64,000 bases of DNA from DASZKW01 sp035552775 (GCA_035552775.1 DASZKW010000036.1:1-64000); one strand, 5' to 3'; positions 25,124 to 34,089 are shown, numbered from the stretch's first letter. Notes: generated by a model from the letters alone, not told the origin. Program-made: numbers and translations.

Positions 25124-26548
25124 ATGCCTCTGCGCCCGACGACCGACCAGGCTCGCACCCTCGCCGACAAGGTCTGGGAGCGCCACGTGGTCCACCACGC
25201 CGCCGGCGAGCCCGATCTCCTCTTCATCGACCTGCACCTCGTGCACGAGGTCACGTCGCCCCAGGCCTTCGCCGGCTTGCGCCTGGCCGGGCGCTCGGTG
25301 CGCCGGCCCGATCTGACCCTGGCCACGATGGATCACAACGTGCCCACCACCGGTCTCGACCGCCCCATCGAGGACCCGGTCTCGGCCAAGCAGATGGAGG
25401 TGCTGTCGGCGAACTGCGCGGAGTTCGGTATCCCCCTGTACGCAATGGGTGACGTCCGCCAGGGCATCGTCCACATCATCGGCCCCGAGCTAGGCCTCAC
25501 CCAGCCGGGCATGACAGTGGTGTGCGGCGACAGCCACACGTCAACCCACGGTGCCTTCGGGGCCTTGGCCTTCGGCATCGGCACGTCAGAGGTCGAGCAC
25601 GTTCTCGCCACCCAGACGCTGCCCCAGAGCCGGCCTGCCACCATGGCGGTCACCGTGGACGGCGACGTCCCCGACGGGGTGACCGCCAAGGACATCGTCC
25701 TTGCCATCATCGGAGCCCTCGGCACCGCCGGCGGCAGCGGCTACATCCTCGAGTACCGGGGCGAAGCCATTCGCGCCCTGTCGATGGAGGGCCGCATGAC
25801 GGTTTGCAACATGTCTATCGAGGCCGGCGCCCGGGCCGGGATGGTGGCGCCCGACGAAACCACCTTCGCCTACCTCGAGGGCAGATCCCATGCGCCGTCG
25901 GGTCAGGGCTGGGACGAAGCGGTCGCCGAGTGGAGGGCTCTGGCCACAGACGAAGGGGCGACCTTCGACAAGGAGGTCGCCATCGACGCCGCCACCCTGC
26001 GCCCCCACGTTACGTGGGGCACCAACCCGGGCCAGGTGGTGCCCATCGACATGGCCGTGCCCGACCCATCGACCTTCGCCGATCCCGGCGCCCGCGCGGC
26101 GGCGGCCAGGTCTCTCACCTACATGGGACTGGAGGCGGGGACCCCGTTGCGTGAAGTGGCCGTCGACACGGTGTTCATCGGCTCGTGCACAAACGGGCGC
26201 ATCGAGGACCTGCGCGCCGCGGCCGCGGTGTTCGATGGCCGCAGGGTCGCCCCCTCCGTGCGCGTCCTCGTCGTGCCCGGCTCGGGCCAGGTCAAGGCCC
26301 AGGCGGAGCGCGAGGGCATCGATCAGGTCTTCCGCGCCGCCGGCGCCGAATGGCGCGACCCGGGCTGCTCGATGTGCCTGGCCATGAACCCCGACAAGCT
26401 GGCGCCAGGCGAGCGCGCGGCGTCGACCTCGAACCGCAACTTCGAGGGGCGCCAGGGCCGCGGCGGGCGTACCCACCTGGTCTCGCCGGCCGTGGCCGCG
26501 GCGACCGCGGTGGCCGGGCACCTCGCCGCGCCCACCGACCTGGACTGA
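25124..26548 (+). CDS. leuC: 3-isopropylmalate dehydratase, large subunit
   Basis: LeuC with LeuD isomerises 2-isopropylmalate to 3-isopropylmalate in leucine synthesis. The 474-residue aconitase-fold protein has TLADKVWERHVVH, MDHNVPTT, CGDSHTSTHGAFG, and the 4Fe-4S ligands Cys355 (FIGSCTNGRIEDL), Cys415 and Cys418 (GCSMCLAMNPD). LeuD follows 25 bp downstream. The frame extends upstream to a TTG at 25073, but the family homology and the -10 element point to ATG 25124. Confidence 0.97.
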   Translation: MPLRPTTDQARTLADKVWERHVVHHAAGEPDLLFIDLHLVHEVTSPQAFAGLRLAGRSVRRPDLTLATMDHNVPTTGLDRPIEDPVSAKQMEVLSANCAEFGIPLYAMGDVRQGIVHIIGPELGLTQPGMTVVCGDSHTSTHGAFGALAFGIGTSEVEHVLATQTLPQSRPATMAVTVDGDVPDGVTAKDIVLAIIGALGTAGGSGYILEYRGEAIRALSMEGRMTVCNMSIEAGARAGMVAPDETTFAYLEGRSHAPSGQGWDEAVAEWRALATDEGATFDKEVAIDAATLRPHVTWGTNPGQVVPIDMAVPDPSTFADPGARAAAARSLTYMGLEAGTPLREVAVDTVFIGSCTNGRIEDLRAAAAVFDGRRVAPSVRVLVVPGSGQVKAQAEREGIDQVFRAAGAEWRDPGCSMCLAMNPDKLAPGERAASTSNRNFEGRQGRGGRTHLVSPAVAAATAVAGHLAAPTDLD

Positions 26549-26573
26549 TCGTCCGGCAAACTGGAAGGAACCC

Positions 26574-27173
26574 ATGCAGCCAGTCCACGTCATCTCGGGG
26601 ACCGCGGTCCCCCTCGACCGCTCCGACGTCGACACAGATCAGATCATCCCCAGCGACTGGCTGAAGCGGGTCGAGCGGACCGGCTTCGGCAAGGGCCTGT
26701 TCGCCGAGTGGCGCGACGAGCGCGACTTCGCGCTGAACCAGCCCCAGTACGCGGGGGCCAAGATCCTCGTGGCCGGTCCCAACTTCGGCACTGGCTCGTC
26801 GCGCGAGCACGCGGTGTGGGCGCTGACCGACTACGGCTTCGAGGCGGTGGTGTCGCCCCGCTTCGGCGACATCTTCCGCAACAACTGCACCAAGGCCGGA
26901 CTGGTCCCCGTGCAGGTGGATCCGGCTACGGGACAGGCGCTCCTGGACGCGGTGGCGGCCGATCCTGCCCTCGAGATCACCGTGGACATCGAGCGACTGG
27001 TGCTCAGTGCTCCGGCGGCGGGGATCGAGGTCCCATTCCCACTCGACGGCTTCACCCAGCACCGGCTACTCGAAGGGCTGGACGACGTGGGCCTCACCCT
27101 GCGACACGGGGCGGACATCGACGCCTTCGAAGCGGCGCGGCCGGGGTGGCTGCCCGCGACTACCACTACGTAG
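26574..27173 (+). CDS. leuD: 3-isopropylmalate dehydratase, small subunit
   Basis: The 199-residue swivel-domain partner of LeuC. It has SDVDTDQIIPSDWLKR, the conserved GPNFGTGSSREHAVWAL and SPRFGDIFRNNCTKAGL. AAGGAA lies about seven bases before the ATG, so it is translated from its own ribosome-binding site within the leuCD message. Typical length for the family. Confidence 0.97.
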   Translation: MQPVHVISGTAVPLDRSDVDTDQIIPSDWLKRVERTGFGKGLFAEWRDERDFALNQPQYAGAKILVAGPNFGTGSSREHAVWALTDYGFEAVVSPRFGDIFRNNCTKAGLVPVQVDPATGQALLDAVAADPALEITVDIERLVLSAPAAGIEVPFPLDGFTQHRLLEGLDDVGLTLRHGADIDAFEAARPGWLPATTTT

Positions 27174-27215
27174 GCGCCCGTGGGCAGGAAATGTCACCGC
27201 GACCGGCGGGCGAGG

Positions 27216-27221
27216 TACCGT
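27216..27221 (+). promoter_or_regulatory. -10 element TACCGT for a small membrane protein gene
   Basis: TACCGT is followed by seven bases and GTG 27229, choosing this codon over the in-frame GTG at 27220. Confidence 0.45.
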
Positions 27222-27228
27222 GTCTGGC

Positions 27229-27522
27229 GTGCGCAGGCGGTTGTTCCGGCTGGTTGTGGTGATCGCCGTCTTGGCCGGCGCGGCGTGGGTGGCACGCCGG
27301 ATGCCGGCCCGGCGCGACACACCCAAGGCGCCGGTGGCGCCTCCCTGGCCGCCGATCCCGGGCGACCAGGACCAGCCGGCGCCGGCCGCCGATCCCCCGC
27401 CAGAGCGGACGGCACCCCCGCTCGAGGTTCCAGACCCGGTGACCGCTGAGATCCCCGCTGTCAGGGTGGCGCCTCCGACACCGGCTCAACGCAGGGGTCC
27501 TCGCAAGACCAGCGGCGGGTAG
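27229..27522 (+). CDS. Small single-pass membrane protein, Pro-rich, unknown function
   Basis: A 97-residue protein with a basic start (RRRLFRL), one hydrophobic helix (VVVIAVLAGAAWVA, about residues 8-22) and a Pro/Ala-rich extracytoplasmic tail with no recognisable domain. It lies 55 bp after leuD and converges on the large dehydrogenase gene. It may be a small envelope protein; the evidence is only the frame, the -10 element and the membrane segment. Confidence 0.55.
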   Translation: MRRRLFRLVVVIAVLAGAAWVARRMPARRDTPKAPVAPPWPPIPGDQDQPAPAADPPPERTAPPLEVPDPVTAEIPAVRVAPPTPAQRRGPRKTSGG

Positions 27523-27594
27523 CTCCGGCCTCGGCGCCGGGTGCTGCAGGAGCAGCGCCGACAGGTCCCGTCCCCGCGCCGGGCGGCGCCGGGA

Positions 27595-30543
27595 TCACCG
27601 CGACGGGCTGAGACCCCAGACGTCGGCCAGCAGCTCGGCCAGGTGGACAGGCCTGCGGGTCGTCGCCTGGCGGACTTGGGTGCGGCAGCTGAATCCGTCG
27701 GCCAGAACATCGACATCCTGGCCCGCCGTCCTCACCGCCGGCAGCAACCCTCGTTCGGCGCACGCCATCGACACGGCGTAGTGGCCCTTCTCGAAGCCGA
27801 AGTTGCCGGCCAGGCCGCAGCAGCCGGCGTCGAGGACTTCGAGGTCCACGCCGACGCGCTCCAGCACGGCACGGTCCGGATCGAAGCCCAGGTCGGCGTG
27901 CTGGTGGCAGTGGACCTGGGCGAGCGCCCGCCGGCCGTCTTGGTGCCCGGCTCGGGCGATGCCGGCGGGAACGCCACCGGGGTGGGCAGCGACGATTTCG
28001 GCGAGTGTGCGGGTGACGCCGCCGAGGCGGGCCACGGTCGGGTCGTCGGGTAACACGTCGATGGCGTCGGCCCGCAGCAAAGCCGTGCAACTCGGCTCCA
28101 AGCCCACCAACGCGACCCCGTCGTCTACCCACGGCCGCAGGACCCGGGCGGTACGACCGAGGGCCCGCCGGGCCATGCCGAGCTGGCCGGTCGACAACCA
28201 CGTCAGCCCGCAGCACACCGGTCGAGTCGGGACCTCCACCCGGTAGCCGAGGGCTTCGAGCACCCTGACAGCGGCCTGTCCCACCGAGGGGTCGAAGAAA
28301 TTGGTGAAGGTGTCGGGCAGCACCACCACCCGGCGCGCTCCGGCCGCCCCGCCCGAGGCGACGGCCGCCCCAGCACCCGGTGCGGGCGTCGGGCGTCGGG
28401 CGAACCAGCGCACGAACGGCTCGGGGGCCAGCTCCGGCAACCGGCGCTCGGGGGCTATCCCCCCCAGCCGGCGCAGCAACTTGGCGCTCAGACGCCCTCC
28501 CATTGCCGCGTTGGCCAGGTTGGGGACCCGGGACGCGCCTCGCAGCCACAGGGGCAGCCAGCCCATCGAGTAATGGGCGGCGGGCCGGACACGGCCGGCG
28601 TAGTGGTGGCTCAAGAACTCGGCCTTGTAGGTGGCCATGTCAACGCTCACCGGGCACTCCCGCTTGCACCCCTTGCACGACAGGCACAGGTCCAGCGACT
28701 CGCGGACCTCCTCGGACCGCCAACCGCCGTCGACGAGCTGGCCGCTGGCCATCTCGAACAGCAGGCGGGCCCGGCCGCGCGTCGAGTGGCGTTCCTCGCC
28801 GGTGACCCGCCAGCTCGGGCACATCACGCCGCCGTCGCCGGCCAGGCACTTGCCCACCCCGACGCAGCGCCGGGTCGCCCTGGCGAAGTCGCCGCCGTCG
28901 GCGTGCAGGGCCAACTCGGTCCGCAGGTCCATGGCCGGCCGCCCGACCCGCACCCTCAGGTCCGAATCGAGGCGGAGGGGGGCGACCACCCGCCCGGGGT
29001 TCATCCGCCCCCTGGGATCCCACACCGCCTTGAAGGCGCCGAACGCCTCGATGATCCGGGGCGGGTACATCCGGGGCAGGAGCTCGGCGCGCGCCTGCCC
29101 GTCGCCGTGCTCGCCTGACAGAGAACCCCCGTGGGCGGCGACGAGGTCGGCGGCGGCCTCCACGAAGGAGCGGAAGCGGTGCACGCCCTCGCCGCTCAAC
29201 AGGTCGAAGTCGATCCGGATGTGGACGCAGCCGTCGCCGAAGTGGCCGTAGTAGGCGCCGTGCAGGCCATGGGCGGCGAGCAGGTGGGAGAACTCCCGGA
29301 GGTAGCCACCGAGGCGGGCCGGCGGCACCGCCGCGTCCTCCCAACCCGGCCACGCTTCACCGCCGCCGGGCAGGCGGGTCACAATGCCGGCACCGTCCTC
29401 CCTGACCTGCCACAGCCGGCGCATGGCCGCGGGGTCGCTCACCACCAGGCTGGTGGCCCCCAGGCGCTCCCCCGACGAGGCCACCGCCGTTGCCGCCGCT
29501 TCCGCGGACCGCCGGGTGTCGCCTCCCATCTCCACGTAGAGCCATCCACCGCCCGGAGGGAGCAGGGCGGTGACCGCCTCGTCGGGTCGGGCGGCGCGCA
29601 GGGCTGCGACCAGGCCGGCGTCGATACCCTCCATGGCGAGGGGTCTGTGCTCCAACAGGGCGACCACGTGGTCGGCGGCGGTGGCCGCGTCGGGGAAACC
29701 GAGGACTGTCAGGGCCCGGGCCCCAGGGGTGGCGACGAGGGCCACCGTCGCCTCGAGCACGACGGCGCAAGTACCCTCCGAGCCCACCAGGGCCCGGGCC
29801 ACGTCGAACCCCCGCTCGGCCAGGAGCTGGTCGAGGTTGTAGCCCGACACCCGCCTGTTCAGGTCGGGGAAGCCGGCGGCGACCGCCGCGCCGTAACTGT
29901 CGCGAACCTCGCGCAGCGCCGCCCAGATGCCGGCCTCGGGACCATGGGCACCGGCCTTGCGGGTGAGCGCTTCCTCGCTGGTCGGCCCCACCGTCATCCG
30001 GGTCCCGTCGTAGGTGACCACGTCGAGGGTGCGAACGTTGTCGACGGTCTTGCCCCACGCCACCGAGTGCGAGCCGCAGGCGTTGTTGCCGATCATGCCT
30101 CCGAGGGTGCATCGGCTGTGGGTGGAGGGATCGGGCCCGAAGGTGAGCCCGTGGGGCGACGTCTGCCGGCGCAGCTCGTCTAGGACGAGGCCGGGCTCGA
30201 CGACGGCGGTGCGCCCGGCGGGATCGATGTCGATCACCCGGTTCAGGTGGCGGCTGAGGTCCATCACCACGGCGGCGTTGACCGATTGGCCACCAATGCT
30301 CGTCCCCGCACCGCGAGCGAGCACGGCGGCGTCGTGGGCGCGGCATACCTCGAGGGCGGCGAGCACGTCGTCGGCGTCGCGCGGCTGCACCACCCCGACG
30401 GGGACGTGGCGGTAGTTGGACGCGTCGGCCGAGTACACGGCGCGGGTGGCGGTGTCAAAGCGCACGCTGCCGCGCACCACCGCGCTCAGTGCCACGCCCA
30501 GTGCGGCGGACAGGTCGGGCGCCGAGCTTTCCACCGGCGACAC
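27595..30543 (-). CDS. FAD/4Fe-4S D-2-hydroxyacid dehydrogenase (YdiJ/Dld-II type) fused to GlpC-like domain
   Basis: The 982-residue protein has an N-terminal FAD_binding_4 domain (GVVQPRDADDVLAAL, GAGTSIGGQSVN, GGMIGNNACGSHS), an FAD-oxidase C-terminal domain, two 4Fe-4S motifs (CVGVGKCLAGDGGVMCP, CLSCKGCKRECPV) and C-terminal CCG domains (PVCCGLTW, AGCCGLAGNFGFEKGHY). This is the one-chain D-lactate or D-2-hydroxyglutarate dehydrogenase layout, passing electrons to an acceptor via the iron-sulfur centres. The substrate is not resolved. The GTG at 30543 is 26 bp from divergent glsB. Confidence 0.92.
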   Translation of the reverse strand: MSPVESSAPDLSAALGVALSAVVRGSVRFDTATRAVYSADASNYRHVPVGVVQPRDADDVLAALEVCRAHDAAVLARGAGTSIGGQSVNAAVVMDLSRHLNRVIDIDPAGRTAVVEPGLVLDELRRQTSPHGLTFGPDPSTHSRCTLGGMIGNNACGSHSVAWGKTVDNVRTLDVVTYDGTRMTVGPTSEEALTRKAGAHGPEAGIWAALREVRDSYGAAVAAGFPDLNRRVSGYNLDQLLAERGFDVARALVGSEGTCAVVLEATVALVATPGARALTVLGFPDAATAADHVVALLEHRPLAMEGIDAGLVAALRAARPDEAVTALLPPGGGWLYVEMGGDTRRSAEAAATAVASSGERLGATSLVVSDPAAMRRLWQVREDGAGIVTRLPGGGEAWPGWEDAAVPPARLGGYLREFSHLLAAHGLHGAYYGHFGDGCVHIRIDFDLLSGEGVHRFRSFVEAAADLVAAHGGSLSGEHGDGQARAELLPRMYPPRIIEAFGAFKAVWDPRGRMNPGRVVAPLRLDSDLRVRVGRPAMDLRTELALHADGGDFARATRRCVGVGKCLAGDGGVMCPSWRVTGEERHSTRGRARLLFEMASGQLVDGGWRSEEVRESLDLCLSCKGCKRECPVSVDMATYKAEFLSHHYAGRVRPAAHYSMGWLPLWLRGASRVPNLANAAMGGRLSAKLLRRLGGIAPERRLPELAPEPFVRWFARRPTPAPGAGAAVASGGAAGARRVVVLPDTFTNFFDPSVGQAAVRVLEALGYRVEVPTRPVCCGLTWLSTGQLGMARRALGRTARVLRPWVDDGVALVGLEPSCTALLRADAIDVLPDDPTVARLGGVTRTLAEIVAAHPGGVPAGIARAGHQDGRRALAQVHCHQHADLGFDPDRAVLERVGVDLEVLDAGCCGLAGNFGFEKGHYAVSMACAERGLLPAVRTAGQDVDVLADGFSCRTQVRQATTRRPVHLAELLADVWGLSPSR

Positions 30544-30552
30544 CGTAGGACA

Positions 30553-30562
30553 ACTGTAGTAT
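30553..30562. promoter_or_regulatory. Overlapping divergent -10 elements between the dehydrogenase and glsB
   Basis: TAGTAT on the plus strand (30557-30562) ends 6 nt before the glsB GTG. TACAGT on the minus strand (30558-30553) ends 9 nt before the dehydrogenase GTG. The two hexamers overlap by two bases, a second compact bidirectional arrangement like that at birA. Confidence 0.4.
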
Positions 30563-30568
30563 TCCTAC

Positions 30569-30898
30569 GTGATCCTGGCCCTGCTGGCTGTCCTGATCGT
30601 GCTGTTCGTCGTGCTGCCCCTGATCGGCCTGGCCCTGTGGGCGTTGCTGTCGACCATCGTGGTGGGCCTGATCATCGGCGGCCTGGCCCGCCTGGTCATC
30701 CCCGGTTCCCAGCCCATCGGCTTTCTCGCCACCGTGATGTCGGGGTTGTCCGGCAGCTTGATCGGCGGTTTCCTCGGCCAGCACGCGTTTCATATCGGCT
30801 ATCTGGGCACCGTGTTGTTGGAGGTCGCCATCGCCGCCGCCATGGTGGCGGTGCTCGCCTACCGCGGCGGGCGGTCCATCTCTCGCCCCCGGGTCTGA
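30569..30898 (+). CDS. GlsB/YeaQ/YmgE-family small membrane protein
   Basis: A 109-residue protein with three predicted hydrophobic helices and the family pattern VGLIIGGLARLVIPGSQPIGFLATVMSGLSGSLIGGF, here with the typical G-G-LAR and G..G.. motifs. Members are called transglycosylase-associated or stress-response membrane proteins; their biochemical function is unknown. The N-terminal helix is longer than usual. It is transcribed divergently from the dehydrogenase. Confidence 0.9.
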   Translation: MILALLAVLIVLFVVLPLIGLALWALLSTIVVGLIIGGLARLVIPGSQPIGFLATVMSGLSGSLIGGFLGQHAFHIGYLGTVLLEVAIAAAMVAVLAYRGGRSISRPRV

Positions 30899-30936
30899 GC
30901 CGCCGGCTCTGAGCCGCCGGGTTTTGAGAGGGGCTC
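30899..30936. terminator. Convergent gap with short hairpins
   Basis: GAGCC-GCC-GGCTC (about 30898-30910) and GAGAG-GGG-CTCTC lie between glsB and the convergent aminotransferase, with a repeated GAGCCGCCGG element. No T-run follows either hairpin in a useful direction, so terminator function is uncertain. Confidence 0.35.
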
Positions 30937-32142
30937 TCAGCCGCCGGCCAGTAGCTTGGCCACCCGGTCGATGCCTTCCACCAACGCGTCGTCTCCCAGG
31001 GCGTAGGAAAACCTGACTCCCCCGGGGGCCCCGAACGCCTCCCCGGGGACGAACGCCACCTTGGCCTCGTCGAGCACCACCTCGGCCAGCTCGAGGGTGG
31101 TCTCGGGCCGGCGCCCGGCGACGTCGCGACCGAGCACGCCGGCGAAGCTCGGGAACACGTAGAAAGCCCCGTCGGGAGTGGGGCAGCGCACGCCCGGTAT
31201 GTCGGAGAGCATCGACACGATGGTGTCGCGGCGGCGCTCGTAGGTGGCCCGCATCTCGGCCACCGCGTCGAGGGACCCGGTGACCGCGGCGAGCGCGGCG
31301 CGCTGGGCGACGTTGCAGACGTTGGACGTGGCGTGGGACTGGAGGTTGGCCGCGGCCTTGACAACGTCGGGCGGCCCGATGAGCCAACCGACCCGCCACC
31401 CGGTCATTGCGTAGGTCTTGGCCACCCCGTTGACGATCACGCAGCGGTCCGCCAGGTCGGGGACGACCACGGGCATCGAGTGGTGGGCGGCGTCGCCGTA
31501 GACCAGGTGCTCGTAGATCTCGTCGGTGATCACCCAGATGCCGTGCTCGACCGCCCAGCGCCCGATGGCTTCGATGCCGTCCCGGGGGTAGACCGCGCCT
31601 GTCGGGTTGGACGGCGACACGAAGATCAGTGCCTTGGTAGCCGCGGTGCGCGCCGCCTCGAGGTCCTCCACGGACACGCGGAACCCGCTCTCCACGGTGG
31701 AGGCAACGGTGACCACCTGGCCGCCGGCGAGGCTCACCAACTCCGGGTAGGTCGTCCAGTACGGCGCCGGCAGCAGCACCTCGTCGCCCGGGTCGACGAG
31801 GGTGGCCAGGGCCTCGGCGACCGCCTGCTTGCCCCCGTTGGTGATGAGCACCTGGGCGGCGCCGACCCCGTAGCGCGAGTCGCGAGCCGTCTTGGCGGCC
31901 ACCGCCTCGCGCAGCTCGGGCAGCCCCGCGGCGGGCGTGTACTTGTGGTTGCGTATCTCGGCGCAGGCGTGGGCGGCGGCGGCGACGATGTGGGCAGGCG
32001 TAGGATAGTCCGGCTCGCCGGCGCCGAAGCCGATGACGTCCTCGCCCGCCGCCTTCATGGCCTTGGCCTTGGCGTCGATGGCGAGCGTCGCCGACTCCGA
32101 GACGGCGGAAACACGTGCGGAGATGCGTCCCATTGCTGCCAT
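30937..32142 (-). CDS. aspC: Class I aminotransferase, aspartate aminotransferase type
   Basis: The 401-residue PLP enzyme has SESATLAIDAKAKAMKAAG, IGFGAGEPDYPTP, KYTPAAGLPELREA, SPSNPTGAVY and VNGVAKTYAMTGWRVGW, where the Lys forms the aldimine. This fits subgroup I-gamma aspartate (or aspartate/prephenate) aminotransferases. ATG 32142 is used; ATG 32133 is possible. Its start is only 10 bp from the divergent serC start. Stops convergent with glsB. Confidence 0.9.
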   Translation of the reverse strand: MAAMGRISARVSAVSESATLAIDAKAKAMKAAGEDVIGFGAGEPDYPTPAHIVAAAAHACAEIRNHKYTPAAGLPELREAVAAKTARDSRYGVGAAQVLITNGGKQAVAEALATLVDPGDEVLLPAPYWTTYPELVSLAGGQVVTVASTVESGFRVSVEDLEAARTAATKALIFVSPSNPTGAVYPRDGIEAIGRWAVEHGIWVITDEIYEHLVYGDAAHHSMPVVVPDLADRCVIVNGVAKTYAMTGWRVGWLIGPPDVVKAAANLQSHATSNVCNVAQRAALAAVTGSLDAVAEMRATYERRRDTIVSMLSDIPGVRCPTPDGAFYVFPSFAGVLGRDVAGRRPETTLELAEVVLDEAKVAFVPGEAFGAPGGVRFSYALGDDALVEGIDRVAKLLAGG

Positions 32143-32151
32143 GCTTGCACA

Positions 32152-33294
32152 GTGGCCCACATCCCCGACACCGATATACCAGCGCCCGCAATCACCATCC
32201 CCGCCGGCCTGCTTCCCGCCGACGGCCGGTTCGGCAGCGGACCGTCCAAGGTACGGCCAGAGGCGCTCGCCGCCCTCGCCAAGACGACGTTGATGGGAAC
32301 GAGCCACCGGCAGGCCCCTGTGAAGAGGCTGGTGGCCAGGGCCCGGGCCGGCCTGTCCGACCTGTTCGACCTCCCCGAGGGCTACGAGGTGGTGCTCGGC
32401 AACGGCGGCACCACCACCTTCTGGGATGTCGCCACGTTCTGCCTGATCGAGCGGCGCAGCCAGCATCCCGTCTTTGGTGCTTTCTCCTCCAAGTTCGCGG
32501 CTGCGGCCGCCGCCCCCCACCTGGCGCAACCCGAGGTGATCGAGGCCCCCCCCGGCAGCCGGTCCGAGGCGACGGGCCGGCCCGGGATCGACCTGTACGC
32601 CCTCACCCACAACGAGACGTCGACGGGGGTGATGGCCGATATCCGCCGGCCGGACGGGGCGGACCCCGGCGCACTGGTGGCGGTCGACGCCACGTCGGGC
32701 GCGGCCGGGCTGGCAGTCGAACCATCCAACTTCGACGTGTACTACTTCGCTCCCCAGAAGTGTTTCGCGTCCGACGGTGGACTGTGGCTGGCCCTCATGT
32801 CGCCGGCGGCCGTCGAGCGCGCCGAGTCGCTGTGGTCGGGCGGGCGCTGGGTGCCGGCGTCGCTCGACCTGTCGGTCGCCCTCGCCAACAGCCGCCGCGA
32901 CCAGACCAACAACACGCCGGCGATCGCCACCCTGGTGCTGCTGGTCGACCAGCTCGACTGGATGTTGGGGAAAGGAGGCCTCCCGTTCGCGACGGCCCGT
33001 TCGCAGCGCTCGGCCCGCATCCTCTACCAGTGGGCGGAGTCCCGCAGCTACACGCGCCCATTCGTGGAGAAGCCGGATCAGCGCAGCGACGTCGTGGGGA
33101 CCGTCGAGGTCGACGAGTCGGTGCCCGTCGCGACCGTGTCGGCGGTGCTACGGGCCAACGGGATAGTCGACACCGATGCCTACCGCGGCGTGGGGCGCAA
33201 CCAGCTGCGCGTCGGGATGTTCCCCGCCGTGGACCCCGACGACGTGGAGGCCCTCACCGGCTGCATCGACCACGTGGTGGCCGCCCTTTCGTGA
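32152..33294 (+). CDS. serC: Phosphoserine aminotransferase
   Basis: SerC converts 3-phosphohydroxypyruvate and glutamate to phosphoserine. The 380-residue protein is of the actinobacterial type: FGSGPSKVRPEAL, LMGTSHRQAPVKRLV, VVLGNGGTTTFWDV, YALTHNETSTGV, VVDATSGAAG-like AVDATSGAAG and YYFAPQKCFASDGGLW containing the PLP Lys. The start is GTG 32152; a long upstream extension is antisense to the aminotransferase gene. Its 3' end including the stop codon is the first unit of a 22-bp repeat. Confidence 0.94.
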   Translation: MAHIPDTDIPAPAITIPAGLLPADGRFGSGPSKVRPEALAALAKTTLMGTSHRQAPVKRLVARARAGLSDLFDLPEGYEVVLGNGGTTTFWDVATFCLIERRSQHPVFGAFSSKFAAAAAAPHLAQPEVIEAPPGSRSEATGRPGIDLYALTHNETSTGVMADIRRPDGADPGALVAVDATSGAAGLAVEPSNFDVYYFAPQKCFASDGGLWLALMSPAAVERAESLWSGGRWVPASLDLSVALANSRRDQTNNTPAIATLVLLVDQLDWMLGKGGLPFATARSQRSARILYQWAESRSYTRPFVEKPDQRSDVVGTVEVDESVPVATVSAVLRANGIVDTDAYRGVGRNQLRVGMFPAVDPDDVEALTGCIDHVVAALS

Positions 33295-33365
33295 GGGTCC
33301 GGCCGCCCTTTCGTGAAGGTTCGGCCGGCCCTCGCGAGGGTCCGGCCGCCCTTTCGTGAGGTTCC
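33279..33365. repeat. 22-bp tandem repeat that includes the serC stop codon
   Basis: Units beginning GGCCGCCCTTTCGTGA lie at 33279-33300, 33301-33322, 33323-33343 (divergent, 21 bp) and 33344-33365. The first unit is the last codons and TGA stop of serC; the others extend into the convergent gap before the ABC transporter gene. Confidence 0.85.
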
Positions 33366-33368
33366 CGC

Positions 33369-34055
33369 TCAGCCGACGAGCGAGGGGACGTCGACCGCTC
33401 CTGGCGGTCCGTCGTAGACGAGGGCGCCGTCGCGCAGGGCGACGCAGCGGTCCACACCGGTCACGTAGTCGAGCTGGTGGGTGGCGACGATCACCGTCGC
33501 CCCCGCAGAGGCGGCGTCCTCGAGCAGCTCGACGAAGGCGTCCCGACCGGGCGGGTCTAGCCCGATGAACGGCTCGTCGACCATCAGGATCTCGAAGGGG
33601 CGGATGAGAGCGAGGAGGATGGCCGTCTTCTGGCGCAGCCCCCGGGAGAAACGGGAGGGCAGGTCGTCCGCCCTGGAGGTCAGTCCGAGGTCAGCGAGCA
33701 GCCCGACGGCCCTGTCCTCCCAGCCGTCGGCGTCGTGCAGGCGACACGTGTATTCGATGTGCTCGATGAGCGACAGGTCGTCGTAGAGGACCGGGTTGTC
33801 GGGGAGGTACGACAGGGCCGCACGCGCGTCGATGGTGCCCGCCGGCGAACCGAGAATCGCAACCGAGCCGTCGGTGGGCTCCAAGAGGCCCGCGGCCATG
33901 CGCAGCAGCGTGGTCTTGCCCGATCCGTTGTGGCCGACGAGGGCGATGTTCTGGCCTTCGGGCACGACCAGGTCCAGCGGTTCCAAGGCGAGCAGGTCGC
34001 CGTAGTCCTTGGTCAAGTGATCCGCTTCCAGCGCGGGCGGTCGACGGGGCGCCAT
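33369..34055 (-). CDS. ABC transporter ATP-binding protein
   Basis: The 228-residue ATPase has Walker A GHNGSGKTTLLRM (about residue 41), the Q-loop region LSYLPDN, a signature-like FSRGLRQKTAILLAL, Walker B ILMVDEPFIGLD and the switch His in VATHQLDYV. It pairs with the membrane protein immediately upstream on the same strand (34 bp gap). The signature reads FSRGLRQK rather than LSGGQ, as in exporter ATPases of the gliding or antibiotic type. Cargo unknown. Confidence 0.92.
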   Translation of the reverse strand: MAPRRPPALEADHLTKDYGDLLALEPLDLVVPEGQNIALVGHNGSGKTTLLRMAAGLLEPTDGSVAILGSPAGTIDARAALSYLPDNPVLYDDLSLIEHIEYTCRLHDADGWEDRAVGLLADLGLTSRADDLPSRFSRGLRQKTAILLALIRPFEILMVDEPFIGLDPPGRDAFVELLEDAASAGATVIVATHQLDYVTGVDRCVALRDGALVYDGPPGAVDVPSLVG

Positions 34056-34089
34056 CAGCGACAGTTTCTATCGGTTTCTGTCGGGTCGC
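34056..34089. promoter_or_regulatory. Short gap with inverted repeat between the ABC transporter genes
   Basis: CGACAG at 34059-34064 and CTGTCG at 34078-34083 flank an AT-rich centre. This could be a weak terminator or internal promoter between permease and ATPase genes. Confidence 0.3.
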
